Shown here in pieces: positions 1 to 7,869 of a stretch of 45,784 nt of DNA. Source of the DNA: an uncultured Clostridium sp. Its GTDB lineage: Bacteria > Bacillota > Clostridia > TANB77 > CAG-465. A model generated the notes under the pieces. It was given only the letters and a program-made list of their open reading frames with translations. It searched no databases and was not told where the DNA came from. The stretch's first letter is position 1; each line of letters opens with the position of its first letter. The stretch spans positions 1 through 45,784 of the forward strand of contig USES01000009.1 of NCBI GenBank assembly GCA_900553785.1, in the 5' to 3' direction. Position numbers and translations under genes: made by a program.

Positions 1-13
1 TACTCATTTTCAT
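1..13 (-). CDS. 5' end of an unidentified gene running off the left edge
   Basis: Only the first codons are visible, reading M-K-M-S on the minus strand. A purine-rich Shine-Dalgarno run (AGAGGGAG) lies just before the first ATG; its spacing suits the second ATG (codon 3) better, so either may be used. The product cannot be identified. It lies downstream of the germination operon but has its own candidate promoter at 194-222 and a leader of roughly 170 nt. Confidence 0.45.
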
Positions 14-135
14 ATCTCCCTCTTTCTTTTGAATTTAAACACAGAAAAGACCTATACATTACACACGCGTTTTACGTATGCAAAGCATATGCCAATTATA
101 TTTGGTCCAAGAAAAATATTTAGAAGGCTTTTTTG

Positions 136-145
136 CCCCCCCCCC
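136..145. repeat. Homopolymer of ten C (ten G on the transcribed strand)
   Basis: Ten consecutive C residues occur in otherwise very A/T-rich intergenic DNA. On the minus strand this is a G10 tract inside the presumed 5' leader of the left-edge gene. Such tracts can vary in length by slipped-strand mispairing, but they are also a common sequencing or assembly artefact. Confidence 0.85.
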
Positions 146-193
146 ATTTACATTATTTACCAATAGTTTCACGTCTTTTTCTCCGTTCGTTAT

Positions 194-222
194 ATTTTAT
201 ACCAAGTGTTTTTTATTTTCAA
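194..222 (-). promoter_or_regulatory. Candidate sigma-A promoter for the left-edge gene
   Basis: On the minus strand TTGAAA (222-217) and TAAAAT (199-194) are separated by 17 bp. The start codon is about 175 bp downstream, giving an unusually long leader. In A/T-rich DNA such a match can occur by chance. Confidence 0.4.
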
Positions 223-274
223 TAGTATCTTTATATTTTTACTAAATCTTTACTGGCAGTATATCTTATTTATA

Positions 275-1381
275 TTAGCATTGACTTAATCTACTTCTAT
301 TTTTAATTTTCATAATTAAAAATGTAACCATAGGCAAAATAATACCAATCATTATATTAAGTGGTAAAATAATATAATCTGTAAATTGCGAAATCATAAA
401 AAAGTTTTTAGATAAAGTAAAGGATAATATATATATTATGAATATAACAGGTGCTATCATTGTAGCTCTTGACTGTAAATTAAATATCTTTTTTAACAAT
501 ACACCGGATATAACAAAGTGGTATATTACCATTGCGTAATCTGCAATAGTCCAAAATGTAACAAATATACTTTCTATTCCTTCAAACACCCCTAAAATAT
601 TTGCGCTTTTAAGTGCCATGAAGAATGGTTGTGAAAATGCCTCTACTACTCTATAACCAAATGAACCTACTGTTATTAATATTAGTCCTAAACCTGTAAT
701 GCAAAATAACATTGCGGCAGATTTCCCGCATTTTAGTAATTGCTCTCTTTCCTCTATGCTGTCTCCTAAATAAAATACATAGCTGTATAGTCCCATTATC
801 CCTATAAAACTGACTGTGCCATATAATGCACCAGGTATATCATAAATAGTAACGGGATATAGGTTTGTTATTTTAAAATTTTGCATAGATATTGCTATGA
901 CCACTGCAAAAACTATAATAAGTATAAGCTCTAACAATTCGGCAAATCTTCCAATATATTTTAATCTTAACTTGCTAATAACAAAAGCGGACGCCATAAA
1001 AGCAATCATAAGCAGTTCTGGTATTGAATCTGTAAAAACCAAAGTCTGAATTCTTTCAGTAAAAACTCTAAGTCTAGTTGCGGCTATTAAAATTTGCATA
1101 AATAAAACTATAAACAAAATTATCTTAGTTGCAAATTTCCCATATGTGCTTTCAAATGCATTTTCCATGCTCTTTACCTTAATCTTTTTATTGTTAAACA
1201 TCTTCGAATAAAACACTGCTATTAACACACAAACTCCAAGAGCAATTATAGCACTTATCCAAGCCGCCTGTTTTGCATACATTGCAGTATATGTAGGAAC
1301 TATTCGTATAATAGGAGCTGCAGATGCAATTAAGAAAAGTCTTGTAGCTTGTTTTGCACTTATTTTTTCATCATTGTTCAT
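275..1381 (-). CDS. GerAB/GerKB-family spore germinant receptor B subunit (integral membrane)
   Basis: This 368-residue, highly hydrophobic protein has about ten membrane segments and the APC-superfamily look of GerAB/GerKB/SpoVB-type permeases, which form the membrane B subunit of nutrient germinant receptors in the spore inner membrane. In the family this subunit is thought to bind the germinant. It is the last gene of the A-C-(small)-B operon. The ATG follows a GGAGG site, 8 nt away, that sits in the last codons of the upstream small gene; the two genes are one base apart, so translation is probably coupled. Length is normal for the family. The ligand cannot be predicted. Expression in the forespore under sigma-G would be expected from the family, but no clear sigma-G promoter was found. 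Confidence 0.9.
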   Translation of the reverse strand: MNNDEKISAKQATRLFLIASAAPIIRIVPTYTAMYAKQAAWISAIIALGVCVLIAVFYSKMFNNKKIKVKSMENAFESTYGKFATKIILFIVLFMQILIAATRLRVFTERIQTLVFTDSIPELLMIAFMASAFVISKLRLKYIGRFAELLELILIIVFAVVIAISMQNFKITNLYPVTIYDIPGALYGTVSFIGIMGLYSYVFYLGDSIEEREQLLKCGKSAAMLFCITGLGLILITVGSFGYRVVEAFSQPFFMALKSANILGVFEGIESIFVTFWTIADYAMVIYHFVISGVLLKKIFNLQSRATMIAPVIFIIYILSFTLSKNFFMISQFTDYIILPLNIMIGIILPMVTFLIMKIKNRSRLSQC

Positions 1382-1382
1382 A

Positions 1383-1586
1383 TTACAGACCTCCTTTTAT
1401 TCCGAGTAGTGAAAAAACTCTATCTATAATCTGTATATTGTCACCATACTTTAAAAATAAAGTCCCTATAATTCCTATAGCTATCATTGCGATTGTATAT
1501 GGTACTTTATCTTTAGTATTGTTCGACTTTACCATATTAATCATATCTAAAGAATAAGTTAATAATAATAGTACATAAAAAATCAT
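1383..1586 (-). CDS. Small two-helix membrane protein in germination operon (GerD-subunit-like)
   Basis: A 67-residue protein with two hydrophobic stretches (about residues 2-16 and 29-47) and a short C-terminal tail. Its ATG overlaps the stop of the upstream GerC-like gene (ATGA), an AGGAG site lies 7 nt upstream, and the gene is followed after one base by the B-subunit gene, so it is a genuine operon member. Small two-helix 'D subunits' of about this size are known in some Bacillus and Clostridia gerA-type operons, where they modulate germination; assignment to that group rests on size, topology and position, not on a recognised motif. Confidence 0.7.
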   Translation of the reverse strand: MIFYVLLLLTYSLDMINMVKSNNTKDKVPYTIAMIAIGIIGTLFLKYGDNIQIIDRVFSLLGIKGGL

Positions 1587-2806
1587 TTGTTATCTCCTCT
1601 TTGGAATTTATTTGACTGCATTACGTCATACGTATTGTTCAAATTAATTTCCACTTTTACATTAATTGAAGCTTTACTAACTTCTTCAAAGAAATTATCT
1701 TTGATTTTTCTGTGTATATAAGGGTGTCTTAATTCAAATTGTCTATCCAACCCCATATAATCTATACCACTTTTAAAACATCTTGCAAACGCTTCTTCTA
1801 CGCTTTTTTTAATTTGACTCTCACAGTTTTCTTCTATTTTTTTAAAGTATTCAGTTGTGAACAGTTTATTATTAGAATGAGCTTCTTCAATATTTGCAAT
1901 GTACTTTAAATACACATTTATAGCTTTTATATTATTTTTATCTGTATCAAAAGATATTGAATATTTTTCTTTATTGCAGTTTAACACAATACCATCGTTT
2001 TCTTCCATCATTACATGCTCTACTGTGCTTTCTGCCTTTCCCATAGCCAAGTTATATCCAGCTATTTCTTCTAGTGAAAGTTTATCCACTACTTTCATGT
2101 CTTTAAGTATACCTACACTCACAAAGCCAAAAACGTCAGACTTTTCATCAATGCTATAATACTTTTGAACAAATTCTTCTCCTATTTTTTCATTTACTAT
2201 GCTTATATATGGTACTAGCCCCTCAATTTTATCTTGTAAAAACGTATCCACTATATTTAATACCGTTATATCTACCGTGTAATTGCTAGCTATTATGTCA
2301 CTTTCTTTATCATCAATGTTGTTAACAATATTTTCTTTCCCCTCAATTACTTTTTTTAAAAATTCTTGTGCAGTGTAGTCTTCAGATATAAAAAGCTTTG
2401 CATTAGATTCCAAATCATCAGTCCTTGCTAAATAGTCCACCACGTCTCTTAAGCTATTTTGGGCTGTGGTATCTCCAACAATATAATATTTGACATGACT
2501 TAAAGATATATATTTATCTGTTATACTTCTTAAAACGTCCACTGTTTGGCTATATGTTGTAGATTCTACAGATATTAGCCTATAGTTTTCTGAACCAGCA
2601 GATGTCTCTTTAGAATTGGTCTGCTCTCCACTTTCGTCTTTTAATATAGCAGTAATTCTTACACCTTTTTGTGTAGTGTCTAAACCTATTATCTCAACTA
2701 CTTCTAGGTTTTCTATGTCAATTCTAGTAGGCAATGTATTTTTTCCAATTAGCGTAAATATTAAAATTACTAAACATGTTTGAACCACAAAATAATATTT
2801 TTTCAT
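1583..2806 (-). CDS. GerAC-family spore germination protein, apparently without a lipobox
   Basis: A 407-residue protein with an N-terminal hydrophobic segment followed by the GerAC-type layout (a region near residue 35 with the VVEIIGLD stretch, then the mixed alpha/beta C domain). GerAC subunits are normally lipoproteins anchored by a Cys right after the signal peptide. Here the hydrophobic segment is followed by G-K-N-T with no Cys at the expected place, and the only early Cys lies inside the hydrophobic stretch, so it may be held by an uncleaved signal anchor. ATG at 2806 is chosen because it follows the upstream stop by 2 nt; an in-frame TTG at 2818 would add four residues and overlap gerAA. 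It should act with the A and B subunits in the receptor complex. Confidence 0.85.
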   Translation of the reverse strand: MKKYYFVVQTCLVILIFTLIGKNTLPTRIDIENLEVVEIIGLDTTQKGVRITAILKDESGEQTNSKETSAGSENYRLISVESTTYSQTVDVLRSITDKYISLSHVKYYIVGDTTAQNSLRDVVDYLARTDDLESNAKLFISEDYTAQEFLKKVIEGKENIVNNIDDKESDIIASNYTVDITVLNIVDTFLQDKIEGLVPYISIVNEKIGEEFVQKYYSIDEKSDVFGFVSVGILKDMKVVDKLSLEEIAGYNLAMGKAESTVEHVMMEENDGIVLNCNKEKYSISFDTDKNNIKAINVYLKYIANIEEAHSNNKLFTTEYFKKIEENCESQIKKSVEEAFARCFKSGIDYMGLDRQFELRHPYIHRKIKDNFFEEVSKASINVKVEINLNNTYDVMQSNKFQRGDNK

Positions 2807-2808
2807 AA

Positions 2809-4248
2809 CTACCACCAAATTTTTTTCTTATGGAATAAGCTGCCTCTTGTAAATGTATCTTTGGGGACTTGCTTAAATTCTCCAGCAACAAACGGTTTCA
2901 TATACGGATAACCAAACGATTCAAAAGATGCCAAATACAATAAAATCATAGCTATTCCAAATGATAGTCCAAAAAAACCTGCTATTGAAGATAATATAAC
3001 TAACAAAAACCTACAAATTCTAATAGCATTAGTTAAATCTTGGTTTGGTATTATAAAGCCGCAAACTCCAACTGCAGCAACTATAACAACGACAGCGGGC
3101 GATACTAATTTGGCTTCTACAGCAGCATCTCCAATAATCAAACCACCAATTATTGAAATTGTCTGTCCAATATTTTTTGGAAGCCTAGCTCCGGCCTCTA
3201 AAATCATTTCAAAAGCAATTAGCATTATAATGACTTCAGTATATGTCTGAAATGGTACATCCTGTTTGCTCCTAACTATAGACATAATAAGCTTTGTAGG
3301 TAACATTTCAGAGTGAAATGTAGTTATAGCAACGTAAAAACTTGCTAATGTCAAAGATATTGCTATAGCGACATATCTAATCACCCTTTTTACAGTAGCC
3401 ATTGCAGGACTTATAGAATATTCCTCAGGATCTTGCATAAGCATATTAAATAATGCGGGTGCTATATAACCAATAGGCAACCCATCTACGAATATACCTA
3501 TCTTTCCCTCAATAATACATGAACAAAACTTATCTGGTCTTTCTGTATATTGCAGTTGAGGAAAAATACTACTTGCTCTCTCACATACATTTTCTTCAAA
3601 CATAGATGGAGATGTAATTGCACATACATCTATTTTTTTAATTCTCTCTATAACATTAGCTAATACTTCCTTGTTTGCAACACCTTCCATATACACAACG
3701 TATATTTTAGTCTTAGATTCCTCTCCTACAACAAATTCCTCAGACTTAAAATTAGCAGTTTTGATTCTTCTTCTTGCAAGCGAAAGATTTGTAGCAGCAA
3801 CTTCTATGAAAGAATCTCTTGCAGACTTTACTGATGCTTCCGTTGAAGCATCTCCTATGCCCCTTTTTTCAAATTTTTTAACATCAAATACATATGCAAA
3901 ACTGTAACACACTATAGCCAAGTTTCCGTCATCAATAGCTTCACATATTTTATTTACGTCTGTTTCTTTTTTTATTTCTGTGTGATATAACATACCGCTA
4001 TTTATGAAATTTTCCAAATCATCTTCTATTTTAATATTAGATATATTGTTGCATATTGGTTTTAATATGTTTTCATCTATAAGACCAACATCTACTAAAT
4101 TATTAAAATACATTATATATATTTTAAAAGGGCTTGAGTCATCATTAATAAGATTTCTACTTACAAAATCGCTACAATTCTCAAACTTACTCTTTAGGCT
4201 ATCTATTAAGTCTTTTTCAAGTTTCTTTTTCAATAAATTTCTTTTCAA
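2809..4248 (-). CDS. GerAA/GerKA/SpoVAF-family spore germinant receptor A subunit
   Basis: A 479-residue protein with a soluble N-terminal half (about 1-280) and a C-terminal half with several membrane helices (about 285-450), the standard layout of GerA-family A subunits. The family stretch DGLPIGYIAPALF lies just before the membrane part. The A subunit assembles with the B and C subunits in the inner spore membrane to sense nutrients. The start is a TTG: there is no nearby ATG, and AGGTGA lies 7 nt upstream of it. A terminator-like hairpin ends less than 30 bp before the start, so the operon either has a promoter inside the preceding gene or depends on readthrough. Confidence 0.93.
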   Translation of the reverse strand: MKRNLLKKKLEKDLIDSLKSKFENCSDFVSRNLINDDSSPFKIYIMYFNNLVDVGLIDENILKPICNNISNIKIEDDLENFINSGMLYHTEIKKETDVNKICEAIDDGNLAIVCYSFAYVFDVKKFEKRGIGDASTEASVKSARDSFIEVAATNLSLARRRIKTANFKSEEFVVGEESKTKIYVVYMEGVANKEVLANVIERIKKIDVCAITSPSMFEENVCERASSIFPQLQYTERPDKFCSCIIEGKIGIFVDGLPIGYIAPALFNMLMQDPEEYSISPAMATVKRVIRYVAIAISLTLASFYVAITTFHSEMLPTKLIMSIVRSKQDVPFQTYTEVIIMLIAFEMILEAGARLPKNIGQTISIIGGLIIGDAAVEAKLVSPAVVVIVAAVGVCGFIIPNQDLTNAIRICRFLLVILSSIAGFFGLSFGIAMILLYLASFESFGYPYMKPFVAGEFKQVPKDTFTRGSLFHKKKIWW

Positions 4249-4266
4249 GTATTTGTCACCTACCTT

Positions 4267-4299
4267 AAAAACGCCATTTAAGTGTATAACTTAAATGGC
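4267..4299 (-). terminator. Rho-independent terminator after ytfJ
   Basis: On the minus strand a 10-bp perfect stem (GCCATTTAAG / CTTAAATGGC) with a 7-nt loop is followed by GTTTTT. It starts within 10 bp of the ytfJ stop and ends about 20 bp before the gerAA TTG start, separating the recA-ytfJ operon from the germination operon. Confidence 0.85.
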
Positions 4300-4305
4300 T
4301 TTAAA

Positions 4306-4725
4306 CTATTCTTCAATGTTAATTTGTTTACTAGGCTTCTGCAATGCCTTATCTGCCAAGTTAGTCAATTTATTAACAATATCTGGTACATAATCTACTA
4401 ATTTGTCTATTGGTTTATCTGCATCTATGGTTAGTAGTTTTACGTTGCTGTCTTTTACCATTAAAAAGGCTACTGGAGATATATTGACACCTGCTCCACT
4501 GCCGCCACCAAAAGGTAATTTCACATTTTCTGCATATTTATTTAATTTGTTAGTATTGAACTCACTTCCACCAGCCGCAAAGCCAAAACACACTTTTGAT
4601 ACTGGTATAATAGTAGTACCGTCTTTTGTTTCTACTGTATCGCCAAGTATAGTATTTACATCTATCATATCCCTAAGAGAGCTCATTGCTGTAACCATTA
4701 AATTTTCTATTGGATGTTCTGCCAT
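4306..4725 (-). CDS. ytfJ: GerW family sporulation protein YtfJ
   Basis: A 139-residue protein matching the GerW/YtfJ family: N-terminal MAEHPIENLM, the conserved PVSKVCFGFAAGGSEF region, a glycine-rich FGGGSGAGV segment and the PVAFLM strand. YtfJ is made in the forespore and is needed for normal spore germination; its molecular role is unknown. The start ATG is preceded by AGGAGG 7 nt away. It follows the DUF2953 gene (ytfI), the same pairing as in Bacillus, and is the last gene before a strong terminator. Confidence 0.95.
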   Translation of the reverse strand: MAEHPIENLMVTAMSSLRDMIDVNTILGDTVETKDGTTIIPVSKVCFGFAAGGSEFNTNKLNKYAENVKLPFGGGSGAGVNISPVAFLMVKDSNVKLLTIDADKPIDKLVDYVPDIVNKLTNLADKALQKPSKQINIEE

Positions 4726-4775
4726 ATTTGTTCCTCCTACAATTTACACTAATAATATTTACTATTTCTGGTAAC

Positions 4776-5336
4776 TTATACATTTTTTACATACATTTTT
4801 TGTTCCTTTTTAAATAATCTTAATTTTTCTATTTTTATAGCCAAATAATTAAAAATAAATTTAATTGGAATAATGTCCATACTAATATCCAGGTTTAGTA
4901 CAACAGGTATATCTGTCAAATGTATTTGATAATACAACTCTTTAAAATTAAATTTTTTGTTGTTCTGATTTATGTATATACACAGTGTTGAATTTAGTAA
5001 GGCATTTATATATGAATTAAGTATCATGTTAAACGTATTAAAACCTATTGAAACTAAAAACTTTGGAAATGTTAAGCTTTTATATAACGCTTTTAACAAT
5101 GATGATTTATTCGCCTTTTTTTGCTTTTTCCCTTTTTCTTGTTGCTTTTCAAATATATCCTTTGAAAAAACTTTTAGTACAAACAAAATCATTATCTTAA
5201 TTTTATTTTTCATCCCCTCAATTTCTTCAAATTCTATCTTATCTGGCTTTAATTTGGCATTTAGAACTAAGTTTACTCTAATTGGTATTACAAGTAACAA
5301 GATAATAAAAAAAATAACAGGTATAAGTACACTCAC
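4776..5336 (-). CDS. ytfI: DUF2953 domain-containing membrane protein (YtfI-like)
   Basis: A 186-residue basic protein with one N-terminal membrane helix (about residues 3-20, ending in the PIRVNL stretch) and the DUF2953 domain behind it. Its function is unknown; in Bacillus and Clostridia it sits next to ytfJ, as here, which suggests a sporulation role. The GTG at 5336 is preferred because AGGTGA lies 5-6 nt upstream; an in-frame GTG 9 bp earlier is inside that Shine-Dalgarno site. It lies 38 bp after scpA in the same direction. Confidence 0.85.
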   Translation of the reverse strand: MSVLIPVIFFIILLLVIPIRVNLVLNAKLKPDKIEFEEIEGMKNKIKIMILFVLKVFSKDIFEKQQEKGKKQKKANKSSLLKALYKSLTFPKFLVSIGFNTFNMILNSYINALLNSTLCIYINQNNKKFNFKELYYQIHLTDIPVVLNLDISMDIIPIKFIFNYLAIKIEKLRLFKKEQKMYVKNV

Positions 5337-5374
5337 GTATATCACCTGTTATATTATTGTTCAATTTTTATAAG

Positions 5375-6172
5375 TTATTCTTTTAGTAATGAAATATCTA
5401 ATTCATCCGAAGATATTTTTTCTATTTCTATATCACTATATAGCCTCTCTTGCTTAATGCTAATCTGTTTTAATCTAGATAACTCTAACATACCTAGAAA
5501 TGCCGTAACTATGTCTATCTTTTTATTTGATTTACTGTCAAACAATTTATTAAATACCAATTTTGTTTTAGATTTAAGTTTATCTAATATAATAATTACT
5601 TTGCTCTTAACTGTGACCTTTTCATATACCGCTATTTTTTCTATTTCTTCAGCTTTCTTATTTATCTTTTCCGTGTTTTTAGAGCAAATCTCTAAGTAGC
5701 TATTTTTTATTGAATTCAAAGTCACATTACTTGGAATATAGAAGCTTTTTTCAAATTTAAGCTTTTCTGGCAATTTTTCAAATGTTCCAAAGTTTGAATT
5801 ATACATATTTCTTAATTCGTCTTGCTTCTCTTTGTATATTTTATACATCACTATTTTTTGCATAAGTTCTTCTGCTGTTATCTCTTCAACATCATCAGGT
5901 GTCTCAAGTGTAGGCAATAATTTTTTGGATTTAATGTACAAAAGAGTAGATGCCATAACCAAAAACTCTGTTGCAATATCCATATCAAGTTCTGTCATGC
6001 TATTCAAATATGCAATATAGTCATCAGTAAGTTCACTTAAAGAAATTTCAAATATATCTTTTTTATTTTTATTTATTAAAAAACACAACAAATCTAAAGG
6101 TCCCTCAAAATTAGAGATTACCACATTATGCTTATTTAAATCCAACTCTTCATTATTTGCTATTTCAAACAT
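5375..6172 (-). CDS. scpA: Segregation and condensation protein A
   Basis: A 265-residue kleisin of the bacterial SMC-ScpAB condensin complex, which organises and separates chromosomes. The N-terminal signature FEGPLDLLCFLI (about residues 23-34), the helix with LLYIKSKKLLP (about 97-107) and the C-terminal winged-helix stretch with FLGMLELSRLKQI (about 225-237) are all present. It overlaps the recX stop by 8 bp, so it is co-transcribed with recA-recX. Its usual partner gene scpB, commonly directly downstream, is not here; ytfI follows instead. Confidence 0.95.
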   Translation of the reverse strand: MFEIANNEELDLNKHNVVISNFEGPLDLLCFLINKNKKDIFEISLSELTDDYIAYLNSMTELDMDIATEFLVMASTLLYIKSKKLLPTLETPDDVEEITAEELMQKIVMYKIYKEKQDELRNMYNSNFGTFEKLPEKLKFEKSFYIPSNVTLNSIKNSYLEICSKNTEKINKKAEEIEKIAVYEKVTVKSKVIIILDKLKSKTKLVFNKLFDSKSNKKIDIVTAFLGMLELSRLKQISIKQERLYSDIEIEKISSDELDISLLKE

Positions 6173-6587
6173 TTACCTTAAATCCTTTTCTATATAAATA
6201 TCCTTTAATTTTATCATCATCATACGAAGATAACTTTCCATTTATCAGTTTACTAATCACACGATTTTCGTATTCAACAGTATTATAATTACAAAGTTTA
6301 TTACTAACCAAATCTCTATCTATACCCTTAGCTAAAAGTTTTTGTTTCATTTCAAAAACAGACAGCTTTTCCATCTTAAAAGATTGTCTTAAAAATGCCT
6401 CTGTGTAAGCCACATCATCTATGTACCCTAACTGTTTTAAATATTCAGATACTTTAGAAATTATGTCCTCATCCACATTTAACTGTTTGAGTTTTCTTCT
6501 TACTTCATAATCCGTTTTTCTAGAAAGAGCCGTATACCTAACGGCTCTTTCTTTTGCTTGTTCAAAATTCATATTACTCTTCTTCAT
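6165..6587 (-). CDS. recX: Regulatory protein RecX
   Basis: A 140-residue, basic, helical protein with the RecX three-helix repeats (for example SRKTDYEVRRKL and YIDDVAYTEAFLR). RecX binds RecA filaments and limits recombinase activity. It overlaps the recA 3' end, the classic recA-recX arrangement, so it should follow the same DNA-damage control. An alternative start five codons later (ATG at 6572), immediately after the recA stop, is possible; neither has a strong Shine-Dalgarno site. The length is on the short side of the family but complete. Confidence 0.93.
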   Translation of the reverse strand: MKKSNMNFEQAKERAVRYTALSRKTDYEVRRKLKQLNVDEDIISKVSEYLKQLGYIDDVAYTEAFLRQSFKMEKLSVFEMKQKLLAKGIDRDLVSNKLCNYNTVEYENRVISKLINGKLSSYDDDKIKGYLYRKGFKVNV

Positions 6588-7632
6588 CTATTTCTTCACT
6601 ATCATCATTTGCTTCTGTTGCGGTAGTTAAACTTTGTTCAAATGCAGTGTTGAAATTTCCTCTAACCTTTTGTTCAATCTCATCCATAATATTTTTATGA
6701 GACTCTAAATATGCTTTAGCTGCTTCTCTTCCTTGACCTATTTTTTCACCATTATATGAGAACCAAGCTCCACTCTTGTTGACAATATCTAAATTTACAG
6801 CCAAGTCCAATATACAACCTGAAGTAGATATTCCTTTACCGTAAACTATATCAAATTCAGCCTCTCTAAATGGAGGAGCCACTTTGTTTTTAACAACTTT
6901 TACCTTCGTTCTATTTCCCATATTTTCGCCGTTAATCTTTATTGCTTCTTGTTTTCTTACATCCAAACGTACAGAAGCATAGAATTTTAATGCCCTTCCA
7001 CCAGGAGTTGTCTCTGGATTTCCAAACATGATTCCAACTTTTTCACGTAATTGATTAATAAATACTGCAACTGTTTTAGATTTTGCAAGAACACCAGTAA
7101 GCTTTCTTAAAGCCTGAGACATAAGTCTTGCTTGAAGTCCAACGTGAGAATCTCCCATCTCTCCGTCAATTTCTGCTTTAGGTACCAATGCAGCAACAGA
7201 GTCTATTACTACAATATCAATCGCACCACTTCTAACTAACTGTTCTGTTATCTCAAGAGCTTGCTCTCCAGTATCTGGCTGAGATACAATTAAGTTATCT
7301 ACGTCAACTCCTAAATTTTTAGCATACACTGGATCTAGTGCATGTTCTGCATCAATAAAAGCTGCTATTCCACCCATTTTTTGAGCTTCTGCTATCATAT
7401 GTAATGCAACTGTTGTTTTACCTGAAGATTCTGGTCCATATATCTCAACTATTCTTCCTCTTGGTACACCACCAATTCCTAATGCAATATCAAGACTTAG
7501 CGCTCCTGTAGGTATCGCATCAACAGACACATTTCCCACTTCCCCTAGTTTCATTACAGAACCTTTTCCAAAGTTTTTCTCAATCTGAGACAAAGCAACA
7601 TCTAACGCCTTTTTTCTTTCTTCTGATATCAT
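6574..7632 (-). CDS. recA: Recombinase RecA
   Basis: A 352-residue RecA with the Walker A motif GPESSGKT (residues 66-73), the conserved FINQLREKVG and TPGGRALKFY regions, and an acidic C-terminal tail (DDSEEIDEEE). RecA forms filaments on single-stranded DNA, drives strand exchange and triggers LexA self-cleavage. The ATG follows AGGAGG. It is first in an operon with recX, scpA, ytfI and ytfJ, under a near-consensus sigma-A promoter that carries a LexA-type box over the expected transcription start. Confidence 0.99.
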   Translation of the reverse strand: MISEERKKALDVALSQIEKNFGKGSVMKLGEVGNVSVDAIPTGALSLDIALGIGGVPRGRIVEIYGPESSGKTTVALHMIAEAQKMGGIAAFIDAEHALDPVYAKNLGVDVDNLIVSQPDTGEQALEITEQLVRSGAIDIVVIDSVAALVPKAEIDGEMGDSHVGLQARLMSQALRKLTGVLAKSKTVAVFINQLREKVGIMFGNPETTPGGRALKFYASVRLDVRKQEAIKINGENMGNRTKVKVVKNKVAPPFREAEFDIVYGKGISTSGCILDLAVNLDIVNKSGAWFSYNGEKIGQGREAAKAYLESHKNIMDEIEQKVRGNFNTAFEQSLTTATEANDDSEEIDEEE

Positions 7633-7649
7633 AATAACCTCCTAAATAT

Positions 7650-7663
7650 CGAACGATTGTTTC
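7650..7663. promoter_or_regulatory. LexA/SOS box at recA
   Basis: CGAACGATTGTTTC matches the Gram-positive SOS box (CGAAC-N4-GTTYG/C) at nearly every position. It lies 5-18 bp downstream of the recA -10 hexamer, over the expected transcription start, a position where LexA would block initiation. Confidence 0.8.
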
Positions 7664-7667
7664 CTAT

Positions 7668-7696
7668 ATTATATATAGTACGTTTGTTCTTGTCAA
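7668..7696 (-). promoter_or_regulatory. Sigma-A promoter of the recA operon
   Basis: Perfect consensus on the minus strand: TTGACA (7696-7691), 17-bp spacer, TATAAT (7673-7668). Two LexA-like boxes flank or overlap it. Confidence 0.88.
7678..7689. promoter_or_regulatory. Second LexA-like half-degenerate box in the recA promoter spacer
   Basis: GAACAAACGTAC on the minus strand differs from GAAC-N4-GTTC at one base and lies between the -35 and -10 hexamers. It could be a second, weaker LexA site. Confidence 0.5.
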
Positions 7697-7835
7697 TACC
7701 TTTTTAAAATATTTTTAATTTTTCTTTAGTATATTATTATTTTATCTTATTAGCAATAAATATCCGCAAATTTAACAAGTAAGTCTACGAGTACTATCTG
7801 TCTCTAAAGAAGAAATTCTCGACAAAATTAGACTA

Positions 7836-7861
7836 TAAAAAGCACATGATAACATGTGCTC
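7836..7861 (-). terminator. Rho-independent terminator of veg
   Basis: Minus-strand stem AGCACATG / CATGTGCT with a 4-nt loop is followed by TTTTT. It lies 10 bp after the veg stop. The rest of the stretch 7697-7835, between it and the recA promoter, shows nothing recognisable. Confidence 0.85.
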
Positions 7862-7869
7862 CTTTGTTT

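Larger units (their letters stand above)
14..274 (-). other. Intergenic leader region with a C10/G10 tract
   Basis: This is non-coding DNA between the stop codon of the gerB-like gene and the gene starting at 13. It contains a candidate promoter, a ten-base C run at 136-145 and short A/T-rich stretches. I see no convincing rho-independent terminator for the germination operon, no tRNA and no known riboswitch here. Confidence 0.5.

Noticed and set aside
4283..4311. Possible sigma-G promoter (GAATA at 4311-4307) before gerAA
   Set aside because: No acceptable -10 element at the right distance; it would also overlap the terminator.
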